Below, piece by piece: positions 26,512 to 35,304 of a stretch of 64,000 nucleotides of DNA; the stretch's first letter is position 1, and each line of letters opens with the position of its first letter. The DNA is from Gammaproteobacteria bacterium. GTDB taxonomy: Bacteria; Pseudomonadota; Gammaproteobacteria; Pseudomonadales; Azotimanducaceae. The stretch spans positions 1 to 64,000 of the forward strand of contig SYFY01000191.1 of assembly GCA_005799745.1 (NCBI GenBank), read 5' to 3'. Below the pieces are notes generated by a model. It was not told the DNA's origin and searched no databases. It worked only from the letters and a program-made list of their open reading frames with translations. The position numbers and the translations under genes are program-made.

Positions 26512-28086
26512 ATGATCCTGGCCATGATCCTCTCCTATCTCAAGCGCGCTTTGGGTTGCGCCCGCCCCCACATTTTTCGGATCGGGGCGATGCTGTTGTT
26601 TGCAGGAACTCTGCAGGCAGCAGAGCTCGGCACACGTGTGAGCCTCGAAGATCCGGATCTTTCCGACGCTACAGGCGATGCCATCGAAGTGGACGAACCA
26701 CTGGCCATGCCGAGTTTGGGTGATGCGTCATCCGGCACCATTTCTCCGCAACTTGAACGCGAAATCGGTGAGAGTTTTCTGAAACAGGTTTATGCCAACC
26801 TGCCGACCTCACGCGACCCCCTCATGAAGTACTACGTGAGTGTGCACATCAGCCAGCTCTCTGCTTATTCAGACCTCGCCGATTCACTGCTGCGGGTAGT
26901 GCTGATTGATAACAAGGACATCAACGCATTCGCTGCTCCTGGTGGTGTTGTGGGTGTAAACGTCGGGCTCTTCTTGAGCGCTCACGACGTTCACGAATAC
27001 TCTTCGGTGATGGCGCACGAATTGGCCCACCTTTCGCAACGGCACTTCGCTCGAGGGGTAGAAGAACAGCGAGCCCAAACCCCCCTCACCATCGCCAGTT
27101 TGATTGCTGCTATCGCCATCGCGGCGATGGGTGGTGGAGATGCTGGTATGGCGGCCATCACCAGCGTGCAAGCTGCAGCACAATCCAGACAGCTGCGTTA
27201 CAGCCGGACCCGCGAGACGGAAGCTGATCGAATCGGACTGAATACCTTGGTTCGTGCAGGGCTCGATCCCCAAGGCATGCCGCGCATGTTTGAACGTATG
27301 CACCATGTCTATCGATTTACGCGTCGTCCCCCTGAATTTCTGCTCACGCACCCGATGACCGATCGGCGTGTCTCCGATACTCGCCAACAGATTCAGAGCC
27401 TTGAAACACCCGCTACAGGGCCTGCCAACAGCCGACTCAATGAACTCGACTATCGACTCATGCGTGCACGGGCTCAGGTCCATTACGCCGACAGTCCCGC
27501 CGCAGCAGTTGCGCTCTTTGAAAAAGCGCTCCGGGAGAACCCCGACGACATGGCTGCCGAGTATGGTCTTGCCCTCGCCCTCGGGAAGAGCGGCAAACAT
27601 GGGGAGACTCTAGCCATCACCGAATCCTTGCTCGGCTCCGATCCACAGAAAATTCTCTATGTGGGTGCCCACGCAGAATCGCTGATGGATGCCGGCAAGG
27701 CAGATCAGGCGGCGCACCTGCTCAGCCATCACCTTGTGCTTAATCCGGACAACACGCCGCTGTCCGTGCTCTACGCGCGTGCGCTCGGCACCGCCAATCG
27801 CCACAACGAAGCCCAGGCCGTGCTCGAACGACAAAGTCAGGCAAATCCAAGAGATATCGATATCTGGTATGAACTGGCGGAAACCGCGGGACTTGCGGGT
27901 GACGTCATTGCGGTTCATCGCGCTCGAGCGGAGTACTTCGCATTACACGGCGGCTACAGCCGTGCCATACAACATCTGGAATATGCACAGCGACTCATTA
28001 GCCGTTCCGATGAGCGGTTACGCGCACAGTTGGATCAGCGAATTATGGATTTAAGAACGGCACTTCGAGCAGCAGACGCAAGCTGA
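26512..28086 (+). CDS. bepA: Periplasmic M48 protease BepA with TPR domain
   Basis: BepA is a periplasmic zinc protease and chaperone that helps assemble LptD and removes stalled outer-membrane proteins. Numbered from ATG 26512 (about 524 residues), a signal segment ends near TLQAAE, the HExxH motif sits at about residues 169-173 (MAHELAHLSQRH), the third zinc ligand is in TRETEADRIGLN, and a TPR region fills the C-terminal half (NPDDMAAEYGLALALGKSG, NPDNTPLSVLYARALG). The longer open frame overlaps tusA and is unlikely. Confidence 0.93.
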   Translation: MILAMILSYLKRALGCARPHIFRIGAMLLFAGTLQAAELGTRVSLEDPDLSDATGDAIEVDEPLAMPSLGDASSGTISPQLEREIGESFLKQVYANLPTSRDPLMKYYVSVHISQLSAYSDLADSLLRVVLIDNKDINAFAAPGGVVGVNVGLFLSAHDVHEYSSVMAHELAHLSQRHFARGVEEQRAQTPLTIASLIAAIAIAAMGGGDAGMAAITSVQAAAQSRQLRYSRTRETEADRIGLNTLVRAGLDPQGMPRMFERMHHVYRFTRRPPEFLLTHPMTDRRVSDTRQQIQSLETPATGPANSRLNELDYRLMRARAQVHYADSPAAAVALFEKALRENPDDMAAEYGLALALGKSGKHGETLAITESLLGSDPQKILYVGAHAESLMDAGKADQAAHLLSHHLVLNPDNTPLSVLYARALGTANRHNEAQAVLERQSQANPRDIDIWYELAETAGLAGDVIAVHRARAEYFALHGGYSRAIQHLEYAQRLISRSDERLRAQLDQRIMDLRTALRAADAS

Positions 28087-28102
28087 GTGCCGTCTCCGTG
28101 CC

Positions 28103-28393
28103 TTACGCGTATCGGGCGTCGTAGGCATAGGCTTTTTCACCTTTGTGCCCGATCCATAGACCTTCTGGTGGTAGGTCGACCTGATCGTGTGGCAGGACAT
28201 CCCAGGATCATCCGGTGATTCGTCCTTGTGGATCATCCACCACTACCCACCCGTGATTCGCTCGCCGAATGAGCCACACATCCCGATCGTGGCGTTTGAG
28301 TGCGGGCCGTCCGTCATCAAGACGTGATGCCTTGAATCGATACTCATGGCCGTCACTCCGCGGTGTCATGACCAGTTCGAGCACCTTGCTCAT
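28103..28393 (-). pseudogene. Small conserved hypothetical protein with one in-frame TGA
   Basis: A 96-codon frame runs from ATG 28393 to TAA 28103 with one TGA at 28208-28210. Before it the protein reads DVWLIRRANHGWVVVDDPQGRITG, in parts resembling a small cytoplasmic protein seen in gammaproteobacteria; after it comes SWDVLPHDQVDLPPEGLW and GHKGEKAYAYDARYA. The continuity on both sides shows one gene. The stop fits a CGA to TGA change (Arg). I see no convincing SECIS hairpin after it. It lies between nadA and the convergent bepA. Confidence 0.6.
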
Positions 28394-28453
28394 CTCCTCT
28401 ATCCCCTCAGCTTTCGCCTGCTCCCTTTACCTGCATTCGGGATTAACTCGTCA

Positions 28454-29527
28454 CTAGACCCGGAAGTCGAGCATTCGATTGAGCGGCACCATCGCGCGCT
28501 GCCCCACTTCTGGATTCACATGAATTTCATTGGCGATCATCTGCGTCGCAGATGCGAGCGTATCGGCCAGCACCTGTAAACGATTCATCGCCATCCAGGG
28601 GCAATGTGCACAACTTTTACAGGTTGCACCATCACCCGCCGTGGGGGCTTCGATAAACCGCTTGTGTGGGTTCTTCTGTTTGAGCTTGTGGAACATGCCT
28701 TTATCGGTAGCGACGATGAAGGTGTTATGCGGCAGTTCTGTGGCCGCTTTGAGAATACCACTGGTGGAGCCAACCGCATCTGCGAGGGCGATAACGTCCT
28801 CGGGCGATTCCGGGTGCACCAACACCCCGGCTTCCGGGTAGAGTTTCTTGAGGTCCAAGAGGCCCTTGGTCTTGAACTCGTCATGCACCACACACGCACC
28901 ACGCCACAACATCATGTCGGCACCGGTTTTGAGCTGGATATAACGCCCGAGGTGTCGATCCGGTGCCCACAGGATTTTTTCACCCCGAGCATGCAAGTGT
29001 TCAACGATGGGTAGTGCCACACTCGAGGTCACGACCCAGTCTGACCGCGCTTTGACACGTGCCGAGGTATTCGCATAAACCACCACCGTCCGATCTGGAT
29101 GTTCATCACAGAAAGCTTCGAACTCATCGGGTGGGCAGCCGAGGTCGAGGGAACATTCGGCCTTCAACGTCGGCATAAAGACGCGCTTTTCGGGCGAGAG
29201 AATTTTCGCGGTTTCGCCCATAAACCGAACACCGGCAACAATCAACGTGCTCGCGTTGTGTCGCTTGCCAAAACGTGCCATCTCCAGTGAATCAGATACG
29301 AATCCACCGGTGGCTTCGGCGAGATCCTGGATTTCGCCGGCAACATAATAATGCGCGATCAGTACCGCATCCCGCGCCGTAAGCTGCGCGGTGATTTCCT
29401 CAATGAGTTCCTGCTTGCGGCTTTCACTCAACGGCACCGGACAATGGTCCGGAATCTGATCGACGGGTAAGGTGTGATCTTTGAGTTGATCTTTGAGTTG
29501 CAAGGGGGCCCGTTCCAGTGGCTGCAT
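28454..29527 (-). CDS. nadA: Quinolinate synthase A
   Basis: NadA makes quinolinate from iminoaspartate and dihydroxyacetone phosphate in NAD synthesis, using a [4Fe-4S] cluster. The 357-residue product has [56 protein letters not shown] and [15 protein letters not shown], which include the expected cluster cysteines. ATG at 29527 or 29554 is possible; the N-terminus contains a 12-base tandem duplication (29476-29499) that encodes the QLKDQLKD repeat. Confidence 0.96.
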   Translation of the reverse strand: MQPLERAPLQLKDQLKDHTLPVDQIPDHCPVPLSESRKQELIEEITAQLTARDAVLIAHYYVAGEIQDLAEATGGFVSDSLEMARFGKRHNASTLIVAGVRFMGETAKILSPEKRVFMPTLKAECSLDLGCPPDEFEAFCDEHPDRTVVVYANTSARVKARSDWVVTSSVALPIVEHLHARGEKILWAPDRHLGRYIQLKTGADMMLWRGACVVHDEFKTKGLLDLKKLYPEAGVLVHPESPEDVIALADAVGSTSGILKAATELPHNTFIVATDKGMFHKLKQKNPHKRFIEAPTAGDGATCKSCAHCPWMAMNRLQVLADTLASATQMIANEIHVNPEVGQRAMVPLNRMLDFRV

Positions 29528-29578
29528 CGGTAGCAGGCATTGTACACAGGGCATCGCCCGGCATGACCGGAGTTCTGC

Positions 29579-30439
29579 ATGCCTTCGATCCTGTTTCTGG
29601 CCGATCCCGACGGTCCACCGTCGAACAACAACATTGAAACCCTCCCCGCGGCATTTGAGGCTGCGGGTTGGTTAACGGTCTTGGGAACCCACTCGTTATC
29701 CTGGCTCGATGGTGCCGTCTACGCGGGTCGCGAACAGTTGACCGATTTTGATCTGGTCTGGCCCATCGGTCTCGGCAAACGTCACGACTTTATTGATCGC
29801 ATGCAACTCCTCGCCCACAGCGGCGCTCGTTGCATCAATCCACCGTCGGCCTACTTGTTACTGCACGGCAAGTTGATGTGGGCCGATCTCATGCCACTCA
29901 CTTTTGCGTCGGCCAATCCGGAAGAACTGGTCCCACATCTTCCTAGGCGTGAACGCTGGATACTCAAACCTGCGGCTGGGAGTTTTGGGCGTGGCGTCCT
30001 CCGCCTTGCATCAACTGACACAAACCAGTTGTTCAGCACGATGCGCAGGTCTCCCGGCGAGTGGTTCCTTCTTCAGCAAGAGAATCCGGACATCAGCCGT
30101 GGGGAACATCGAACGCTTGTCGCCGGTGGTGAGATTGTAGGTAGCTATCGACGCGAACCCGGTGCACGTGGTATCGCCAATCTCGCAGCCGGTGGCATCG
30201 CATCAGCGGGTCAACCGCAGGGTCGAGAAGCAGAGGTTGTCGAGTTAGTGCGTGCGCGCCTGGATGGGCAGAGTGTGGGCTTCGCTGCCATCGATACGAG
30301 TGGTGATCATCTTGTTGAGGTTAACGTCGCCAATCCGGGTGGGCTCGGAACGTTGCGCCAAGTATGGCAAGCAGACTTCGGTGCGCGCCTGGTCGATTCC
30401 GTGAGTCGTTGGTCGAGCCTGCCGACGAACAAGAATTAG
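29579..30439 (+). CDS. ATP-grasp protein resembling glutathione synthetase
   Basis: A 286-residue protein with the GshB/RimK-type ATP-grasp plan: an N-terminal Rossmann-like part ([18 protein letters not shown]), the ATP-binding [41 protein letters not shown] and a Mg-binding [14 protein letters not shown] near the end. It likely ligates an amino acid or short peptide to an acceptor with ATP; it is related to, but shorter than, glutathione synthetase (about 315 residues). Divergent from nadA; the last bases overlap the convergent small gene. Confidence 0.8.
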   Translation: MPSILFLADPDGPPSNNNIETLPAAFEAAGWLTVLGTHSLSWLDGAVYAGREQLTDFDLVWPIGLGKRHDFIDRMQLLAHSGARCINPPSAYLLLHGKLMWADLMPLTFASANPEELVPHLPRRERWILKPAAGSFGRGVLRLASTDTNQLFSTMRRSPGEWFLLQQENPDISRGEHRTLVAGGEIVGSYRREPGARGIANLAAGGIASAGQPQGREAEVVELVRARLDGQSVGFAAIDTSGDHLVEVNVANPGGLGTLRQVWQADFGARLVDSVSRWSSLPTNKN

Positions 30440-30678
30440 TGCGGCGTCTGCCGCGCAAGCAACAGATCCTTCACCTCATCCAGCCGGTCCTGGCGTTCAT
30501 CAAGTGCTTGCACATGCCGAATGATGATCTGTTCTTTCTGGGGGTGATCGAGCAGGCGATACATTTCAAGTGAAGCTTTGAGTCGTTCAATTTCACGTGC
30601 CAGCAAATCGACCATATCGTCGAGTGACAAATCGAGATCAGGTTCGGGACTACGGCTAGCTTGAATGGGTTTCGGCAT
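30436..30678 (-). CDS. Small hypothetical coiled-coil-like protein
   Basis: An 80-residue, highly charged protein. The central part (DLLAREIERLKASLEMYRLL) and the end (ALDERQDRLDEVKDLLLAR) have heptad-like Leu spacing, so helical or coiled coil. No signal peptide or membrane segment. Its stop overlaps the stop of the convergent ATP-grasp gene by four bases. Function unknown. Confidence 0.6.
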   Translation of the reverse strand: MPKPIQASRSPEPDLDLSLDDMVDLLAREIERLKASLEMYRLLDHPQKEQIIIRHVQALDERQDRLDEVKDLLLARQTPH

Positions 30679-30797
30679 GCGTTACTCGAAAATTTCTTGG
30701 TCGCCGATTGAAACGGCAAGATTCACTACACAGATGGAACTATAGCCCTGCCGCCGCACCCGACGGAATCCACGTGTGCGCGGGTTCGCATTTTTTA

Positions 30798-30817
30798 CTC
30801 ACTGACATCTCACTGAC
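30798..30817 (+). promoter_or_regulatory. Two direct 9-base repeats one helical turn apart
   Basis: CTCACTGAC occurs at 30798-30806 and again at 30809-30817, an 11-base period, just upstream of a candidate -35 box. Same-face tandem sites of this kind often bind an activator dimer. The link to regulation of the SDR/CoA-transferase operon is inference. Confidence 0.4.
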
Positions 30818-30823
30818 GTCGGC

Positions 30824-30851
30824 TTGCCTTATCAATGCCGGCACGTAGACT
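30824..30851 (+). promoter_or_regulatory. Candidate sigma-70 promoter of the SDR operon
   Basis: TTGCCT (30824-30829) and TAGACT (30846-30851) are separated by 16 bases and match the sigma-70 consensus at four of six positions each. Transcription would begin near 30858, about 30 bases before the ATG at 30887. A weak match, supported mainly by position and by the repeats just upstream. Confidence 0.35.
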
Positions 30852-30886
30852 GCCACGGGCCGAAAAAAAGATTCCTAGGGAGAATC

Positions 30887-31759
30887 ATGGGGATGCTCGA
30901 CGGAAAAGTGGCGCTGATCACGGGGGCTGGCGGTGGGCTCGGTCGTGCTCACGCATTGTTGCTAGCCAAAGAAGGCGCAGCGGTTGTCGTTAATGACCTG
31001 GGTGGAACTCGAGACGGTTCCGGTGGTTCGAGCTCTATGGCTGATGCAGTGGTCGCGGAAATTCGCGCTGCGGGCGGCAAGGCCGTGTCCGACTACGGCA
31101 ATGTGACCAAGCGGGAAGATGCTGCAGCGATGGTCAAAGCCGCCGTCGATAACTTCGGAAAACTCGATATCTGCATCTGCAACGCCGGCATTCTTCGAGA
31201 CAAGTCATTCAAGAACATGACTGACGACATGTGGGACATCGTGGTCGACGTGCACTTGAAAGGCACCTACCTCGTCACCAAGGCCGCCTATGATCACATG
31301 GTTGATCAAGGCACCGGTGGTCGCATCATCATGACCAGCTCCACATCCGGTCTGCTCGGTAACTTCGGTCAAACCAACTACGGCGCCGCCAAAGCAGGTA
31401 TCGCCGGTTTCATGCGTTGTCTCTGGCTTGAAGGCATGAAGTACCGCATCACCGTGAACGTCCTCGCGCCAACAGCATTGTCACGCCTCACGGAAGATAT
31501 CTTCCCGGAGGGGGTAGGCGACAAGTTTCCACCGGAAAACGTTTCACCACCCGTGGTATGGCTGTGCACCGATGAAGCCAAGGACGTCACCGGCCGGCAG
31601 TGGCTGGTAGCCGGCAATCGTGTGAGTTTGTTGTCCTGGCAAGTTACTCCAATCGCCGATCAACCCCTCGGACAAGGCACGTGGGATGTTGCGTCTATCG
31701 GACGCAAGATTCTCGATAGCAAAGGAAACTGGCCGCCCATCAATCCGCTCCGTGGCTGA
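30887..31759 (+). CDS. Short-chain dehydrogenase (HSD17B4/MFE-2-like)
   Basis: A 290-residue NAD(P)-dependent SDR: cofactor motif GAGGGLGRAHALLLAKEGA, NDLGGTRDGSGGSSS (a loop typical of the peroxisomal multifunctional-enzyme type 3-hydroxyacyl-CoA dehydrogenase), NAGILRDKSF, catalytic Ser in MTSSTSG and YxxxK in NYGAAKAG. It probably oxidises a 3-hydroxyacyl-CoA. ATG at 30887 has AGGGAGA six bases upstream. It heads an operon with a CoA transferase and two acyl-CoA dehydrogenases. Confidence 0.9.
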   Translation: MGMLDGKVALITGAGGGLGRAHALLLAKEGAAVVVNDLGGTRDGSGGSSSMADAVVAEIRAAGGKAVSDYGNVTKREDAAAMVKAAVDNFGKLDICICNAGILRDKSFKNMTDDMWDIVVDVHLKGTYLVTKAAYDHMVDQGTGGRIIMTSSTSGLLGNFGQTNYGAAKAGIAGFMRCLWLEGMKYRITVNVLAPTALSRLTEDIFPEGVGDKFPPENVSPPVVWLCTDEAKDVTGRQWLVAGNRVSLLSWQVTPIADQPLGQGTWDVASIGRKILDSKGNWPPINPLRG

Positions 31760-31797
31760 ACCACAACCTTCCAACCATCTAGAAAAGGGGAATAGCC

Positions 31798-33000
31798 ATG
31801 GCCGGTCCGCTAACCGGATTTAAGATCGTCGACCTGTCGGCTGTGGTCTCGGGACCTTTTACCGGCGCACTGCTCGCTGATCAAGGCGCCGATGTGATCA
31901 AGGTTGAACGAGTCGGTTCTGGCGACATCCAGCGCCACGTCGGGAGTGCCCGTAACGGCTACTCCGGTTTTTTCCACGTGATCAACCGTGGTAAACGCAG
32001 CATCGCCGCCGACATCAGTAAGGCGGAAGGAAAGTCGATTGTTGAAGCGCTGGTGAAGGACGCTGACGTCATTATCCAGAACTTCAGGCCAGGTGTCGTG
32101 GATCGACTCGGCATTGGTTATGACGCGCTCTCGAAGATCAATCCGGGGCTCGTTTACTTAAGCATCAGCGGTTTCGGTCAGTCTGGTCCTCGTGCTGGTG
32201 ATCGCGCCTACGATCCGATCATTCAGGCTTACTCCGGCATCGGTGCCATTCAGGGACGCATTCATCGGGAACATCCGGAGAAGCCCGAACAGGTCAACAT
32301 GCTATTGCTCGACAAGTTGACCGCATGGACTGGTTTTCAGGCGGTCACTGCCGCATTACTCGCGCGCACCAAATCAGGTAAAGGCCAGCACATTGAGCTT
32401 TCAATGCTCGATACAGCCCTGCAATTCATCTGGGCAGATACAACCGCCGACATCATCCTGCAAGGTGACGACGTGGATCAGCGGCCGCCCGTGGGTGCAT
32501 CCGGCACCGTGCATCAGTTTCGCGACGGCTGGGGTGTCACCATGACGTTGTCCCAGGATGAGTTTGCCGGGATGTGTCGTGCTTTCGACATGGCTGATCT
32601 GGCAGGAGACCCCCGATTTTCAACGTTACAGGCACGAACGCAGAATCGACTCGCACTTCAGGATATCTATGCCGAACGCGCGGTGCCGGCCGCCGCACGT
32701 ATGACGGTGGCCGAAGCCACCGAAGCGATGCAACGAGAGGATGTGCCCTTTACTCGTTTTCGTACCCTGCCTGAGCTCGAAGCGGATCCGCAGATTCAGC
32801 ACAACGCCAATCTGCGGCACCGCACACACGCAGTAGCAGGGCATCTGATCGAGTCGCGCCCTGCGCCTATCTTCAGCGGCACACCACTGGAACTCACTCG
32901 GGATGCGCCAGCAGTGGGGCAACATACCCGAGAAATACTTGCGGAACTTAATCTCGCCGGTCACTACGACGACTGGCTCGCGAAGGGAGTGATTTCATGA
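31798..33000 (+). CDS. Class III (CaiB/BaiF) CoA transferase
   Basis: A 400-residue CoA transferase: VVSGPFTGALLADQGADVIKVE, NRGKRSIAADISK, NFRPGVVDRLGIGYD, SISGFGQSGPRAGDRAYDP and HIELSMLDTALQF, where the Asp is at the catalytic position. It moves CoA between two acyl groups by a covalent aspartyl-CoA intermediate. A strong AAAAGGGG precedes the ATG. Its stop overlaps the next start through ATGA. It probably activates the acid degraded by this operon; the substrate is unknown. Confidence 0.92.
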   Translation: MAGPLTGFKIVDLSAVVSGPFTGALLADQGADVIKVERVGSGDIQRHVGSARNGYSGFFHVINRGKRSIAADISKAEGKSIVEALVKDADVIIQNFRPGVVDRLGIGYDALSKINPGLVYLSISGFGQSGPRAGDRAYDPIIQAYSGIGAIQGRIHREHPEKPEQVNMLLLDKLTAWTGFQAVTAALLARTKSGKGQHIELSMLDTALQFIWADTTADIILQGDDVDQRPPVGASGTVHQFRDGWGVTMTLSQDEFAGMCRAFDMADLAGDPRFSTLQARTQNRLALQDIYAERAVPAAARMTVAEATEAMQREDVPFTRFRTLPELEADPQIQHNANLRHRTHAVAGHLIESRPAPIFSGTPLELTRDAPAVGQHTREILAELNLAGHYDDWLAKGVIS

Positions 33001-34100
33001 ACTTTGGCTTCTCCGAAGAGCAGGAGATGCTGCGCGATCAGGTGCGGCGTTTTATGCAGGAAGACTTAGGTCTGCCACAGGTCAAAGCACTGACAAAAGC
33101 ATCCACGGGGTTCGATCCAGCGCTGTGGCAGAAAGCCGCATCACTCGGCTGGCTTGGTCTCACCATTCCGGAGAAGTTTGGTGGCCTAGGGCTTTCTTGG
33201 GTAGATCTCACCGTACTGCTCGAAGAAGCAGGCCGAGGGTTGAGTCCCCTGCCCTTCGTCTCTCATGCCCTCACCATCGAAGCCATTCTCGCGGTATGCG
33301 GCAAAGCGCAAAAGGAAATGTGGTTGTCCGCTATGGCGCAGGGTCAGGCCATCTGCACAACAGCGCTTTACGATGAGCCGAACTGGATTCATCCCGATGC
33401 CATCACTCTCAAAGGCGTGCGCGAATCGGGTGGGGTACGTATCAACGGCTCCAAGCACTTTGTCAGCGACGCCTGTGCCGCTGACTACTTCATGGTCGCG
33501 ATCCGGATTGAAAAACAACTGGCCATGGTGGCCGTCGGCAAGGAGCAGGTGAGTGTGAAGGCACAGCCGCAGATGGATGCGACTAAGCCTTCGGGCAGCG
33601 TTACGTTCAACAACGTCCTGATCGATGACAGCATGGTGTTCAAACTGAGCCGCAAACAACTCGACTTCCTGACTAACTGCGGTGCAGTCGCCGTCACCGC
33701 AGAAGCGGTCGGTGCAGCGGAAGCCGCACACAAGCTCACCGTCAACTATGCCAATCAGCGCGTGCAATTCGACAACCTCATCGGTAAGTACCAGGGGGTG
33801 AAACACCGCCTTGCCGATATGTATGTGGATATTGAGTCTTTCAAGTCGCTGTTGTACTACGCGGCCTGGGCTGTGAATCAATCACCCGCTGAGCTGCCGC
33901 GCGCGATTTCCCTCGCGAAAGGTTATGCGGCAGATGCATTCGCCCAGATCGGTATCGATGTCGTAGGCCTGCATGGTGCCATCGGCTTCACCGCCGAATA
34001 CGACGCACAGCTCTATCTCAAACGGTCTAAGTGGGTGCGCCCGGCTTTCGGCGATTCGGATTTTCATCTGCAGCGTGTTGCGACGCTGGGAGGCGTGTAA
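32997..34100 (+). CDS. Acyl-CoA dehydrogenase, smaller partner of a pair
   Basis: A 367-residue dehydrogenase-fold protein. It begins MNFGFSEEQEMLRDQVRRFM, has GWLGLTIPEKFGGLGLSWVD, a degenerate middle region lacking the usual TEPxxGSD motif (read as ALYDEPNWIHPD), and the C-terminal RVQFDNLIGKYQGVKHRLADM and GLHGAIGFTAEYDAQLYLKR. Overlaps the CoA transferase by ATGA and the next dehydrogenase by TAATG. It is likely the non-catalytic or FAD-sharing chain of an alpha2-beta2 enzyme. Confidence 0.88.
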   Translation: MNFGFSEEQEMLRDQVRRFMQEDLGLPQVKALTKASTGFDPALWQKAASLGWLGLTIPEKFGGLGLSWVDLTVLLEEAGRGLSPLPFVSHALTIEAILAVCGKAQKEMWLSAMAQGQAICTTALYDEPNWIHPDAITLKGVRESGGVRINGSKHFVSDACAADYFMVAIRIEKQLAMVAVGKEQVSVKAQPQMDATKPSGSVTFNNVLIDDSMVFKLSRKQLDFLTNCGAVAVTAEAVGAAEAAHKLTVNYANQRVQFDNLIGKYQGVKHRLADMYVDIESFKSLLYYAAWAVNQSPAELPRAISLAKGYAADAFAQIGIDVVGLHGAIGFTAEYDAQLYLKRSKWVRPAFGDSDFHLQRVATLGGV

Positions 34101-35260
34101 TGGACTTTGATTATTCACCCGCAGAAGAGGCCTTCCGTCAGGAAATCAGGGCATTCCTCAAGGCTAACCTGCCACCCAAAGAACAACGAGGCCCCGAGTT
34201 CCTGAAAAAGTGGCTGCAGAAGGTCCGCGTCAAAGGCTGGGTGGGCTTTTCCTGGCCGAAGGAATTTGGTGGTGGTGGTGGCGGTATCGTCGAACAAGCG
34301 ATCCTGCGAGAAGAGATGGCCCTGGCAAAGGCGCCACCACTCGGCACGTCTTTCATGGGCCTCGCCTGGGTGGGCCCCGGGATCATTCAATACGGTACCG
34401 AAGAACAGAAGCGACGGTTCATCCCCGACATACTCGACAGCAAGGTCATCTGGTGTACCGGATATTCCGAACCCAACCATGGGTCGGACCTCGCCAAGAT
34501 CCAGTGCAAGGCAGTGCGTGAAGGTGATGAATACGTCGTCAACGGCCAGAAGATCTGGACGTCTGGCGCACCCTGGTCCCAGTGGATCATTCTGCTCACC
34601 CGCACTGAAATCAACACAGAGAGCAAACACAAAGGCATCACCTGTCTGCTGGTGCCTATGAATAGCCCGGGGCTCGAAGTGAAGCCCATCGAGAACATGG
34701 CCGGTGACCGCCACTTCGCTGAAGTGTTCTTTAAGGATGTCCGCGTGCCCGTGGCGGATCGACTGGGAGACGAAGGTGATGGCTGGAAAGTCACCGTATC
34801 GGCGCTCGCCAACGAACGATCGAGCATAGGCGAAGTTACACAAATGTTCGAAAAACTCGACTCACTGAAAGGTCTCGTGCAGTCGACCCATCGCAACGGT
34901 CAGCCCGCCGCTAAAGACCCGGCTGTGCGCAAGCGCCTCGCAACCTTCGAAATGAAAATCGCAGCCATGAAGTACAACGGTCTGCGCTACCTGACGAAAC
35001 AGATTCGTGGTGAGCCGCTCACGAGCGAAACCTCAGTGAACAAACTGCACCGCGCCAGCCTTGAAATCGAGATGGATGACTTCGCGGTTGCATTGACGGG
35101 ACAATCAGGGTTGCAGCTCAGAGGATCAGACAGCGCTGTCGACAGAGGCTCCTGGGCGAAGTCTTCGCTTTCCTGGCCGAATGTTGTGATCGGAGGCGGC
35201 ACGCCGAACATCCAACGCAACATCATCGCTGAGCGGATTTTGCATCTTCCAAAAGATTGA
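34100..35260 (+). CDS. Acyl-CoA dehydrogenase, larger partner of a pair
   Basis: A 386-residue catalytic-type dehydrogenase: GWVGFSWPKEFGGGGGGIVE (an unusually long glycine run), TGYSEPNHGSDLAKIQCKA, VNGQKIWTSGAPWSQWIILL, ENMAGDRHFAEVFFKDVRVP and the C-terminal GGGTPNIQRNIIAERILHLP. ATG at 34100 overlaps the previous stop by one base. With its partner it would desaturate the acyl-CoA made by the CoA transferase; the SDR then acts on the hydrated product. Ends before a strong hairpin. Confidence 0.9.
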   Translation: MDFDYSPAEEAFRQEIRAFLKANLPPKEQRGPEFLKKWLQKVRVKGWVGFSWPKEFGGGGGGIVEQAILREEMALAKAPPLGTSFMGLAWVGPGIIQYGTEEQKRRFIPDILDSKVIWCTGYSEPNHGSDLAKIQCKAVREGDEYVVNGQKIWTSGAPWSQWIILLTRTEINTESKHKGITCLLVPMNSPGLEVKPIENMAGDRHFAEVFFKDVRVPVADRLGDEGDGWKVTVSALANERSSIGEVTQMFEKLDSLKGLVQSTHRNGQPAAKDPAVRKRLATFEMKIAAMKYNGLRYLTKQIRGEPLTSETSVNKLHRASLEIEMDDFAVALTGQSGLQLRGSDSAVDRGSWAKSSLSWPNVVIGGGTPNIQRNIIAERILHLPKD

Positions 35261-35271
35261 GCGGGGATTTG

Positions 35272-35297
35272 GAGGCGACCACGCCCGTGGCCGCCTC
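35272..35297. terminator. Hairpin between convergent genes
   Basis: GAGGCG-A-CCAC and GTGG-C-CGCCTC form a 10-bp stem with one internal A/C mismatch and a four-base loop. It sits in the 44-base gap between the end of the acyl-CoA dehydrogenase operon and the convergent hydroxyacid dehydrogenase gene. No clear T run; a probable bidirectional terminator. Confidence 0.6.
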
Positions 35298-35304
35298 TGC
35301 CTGC

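Noticed and set aside
26884-27600. 238-codon minus-strand frame inside bepA
   Set aside because: Antisense to the BepA protease and TPR domain; no family pattern.
28140-28210. SECIS element after the TGA in the small gene downstream of nadA
   Set aside because: Only a 4-bp CCTG/CAGG stem with a 9-base loop was found and the residue is probably Arg, so recoding is not supported.
34115-34843. 242-codon minus-strand frame inside the acyl-CoA dehydrogenase
   Set aside because: Antisense shadow without domain pattern.
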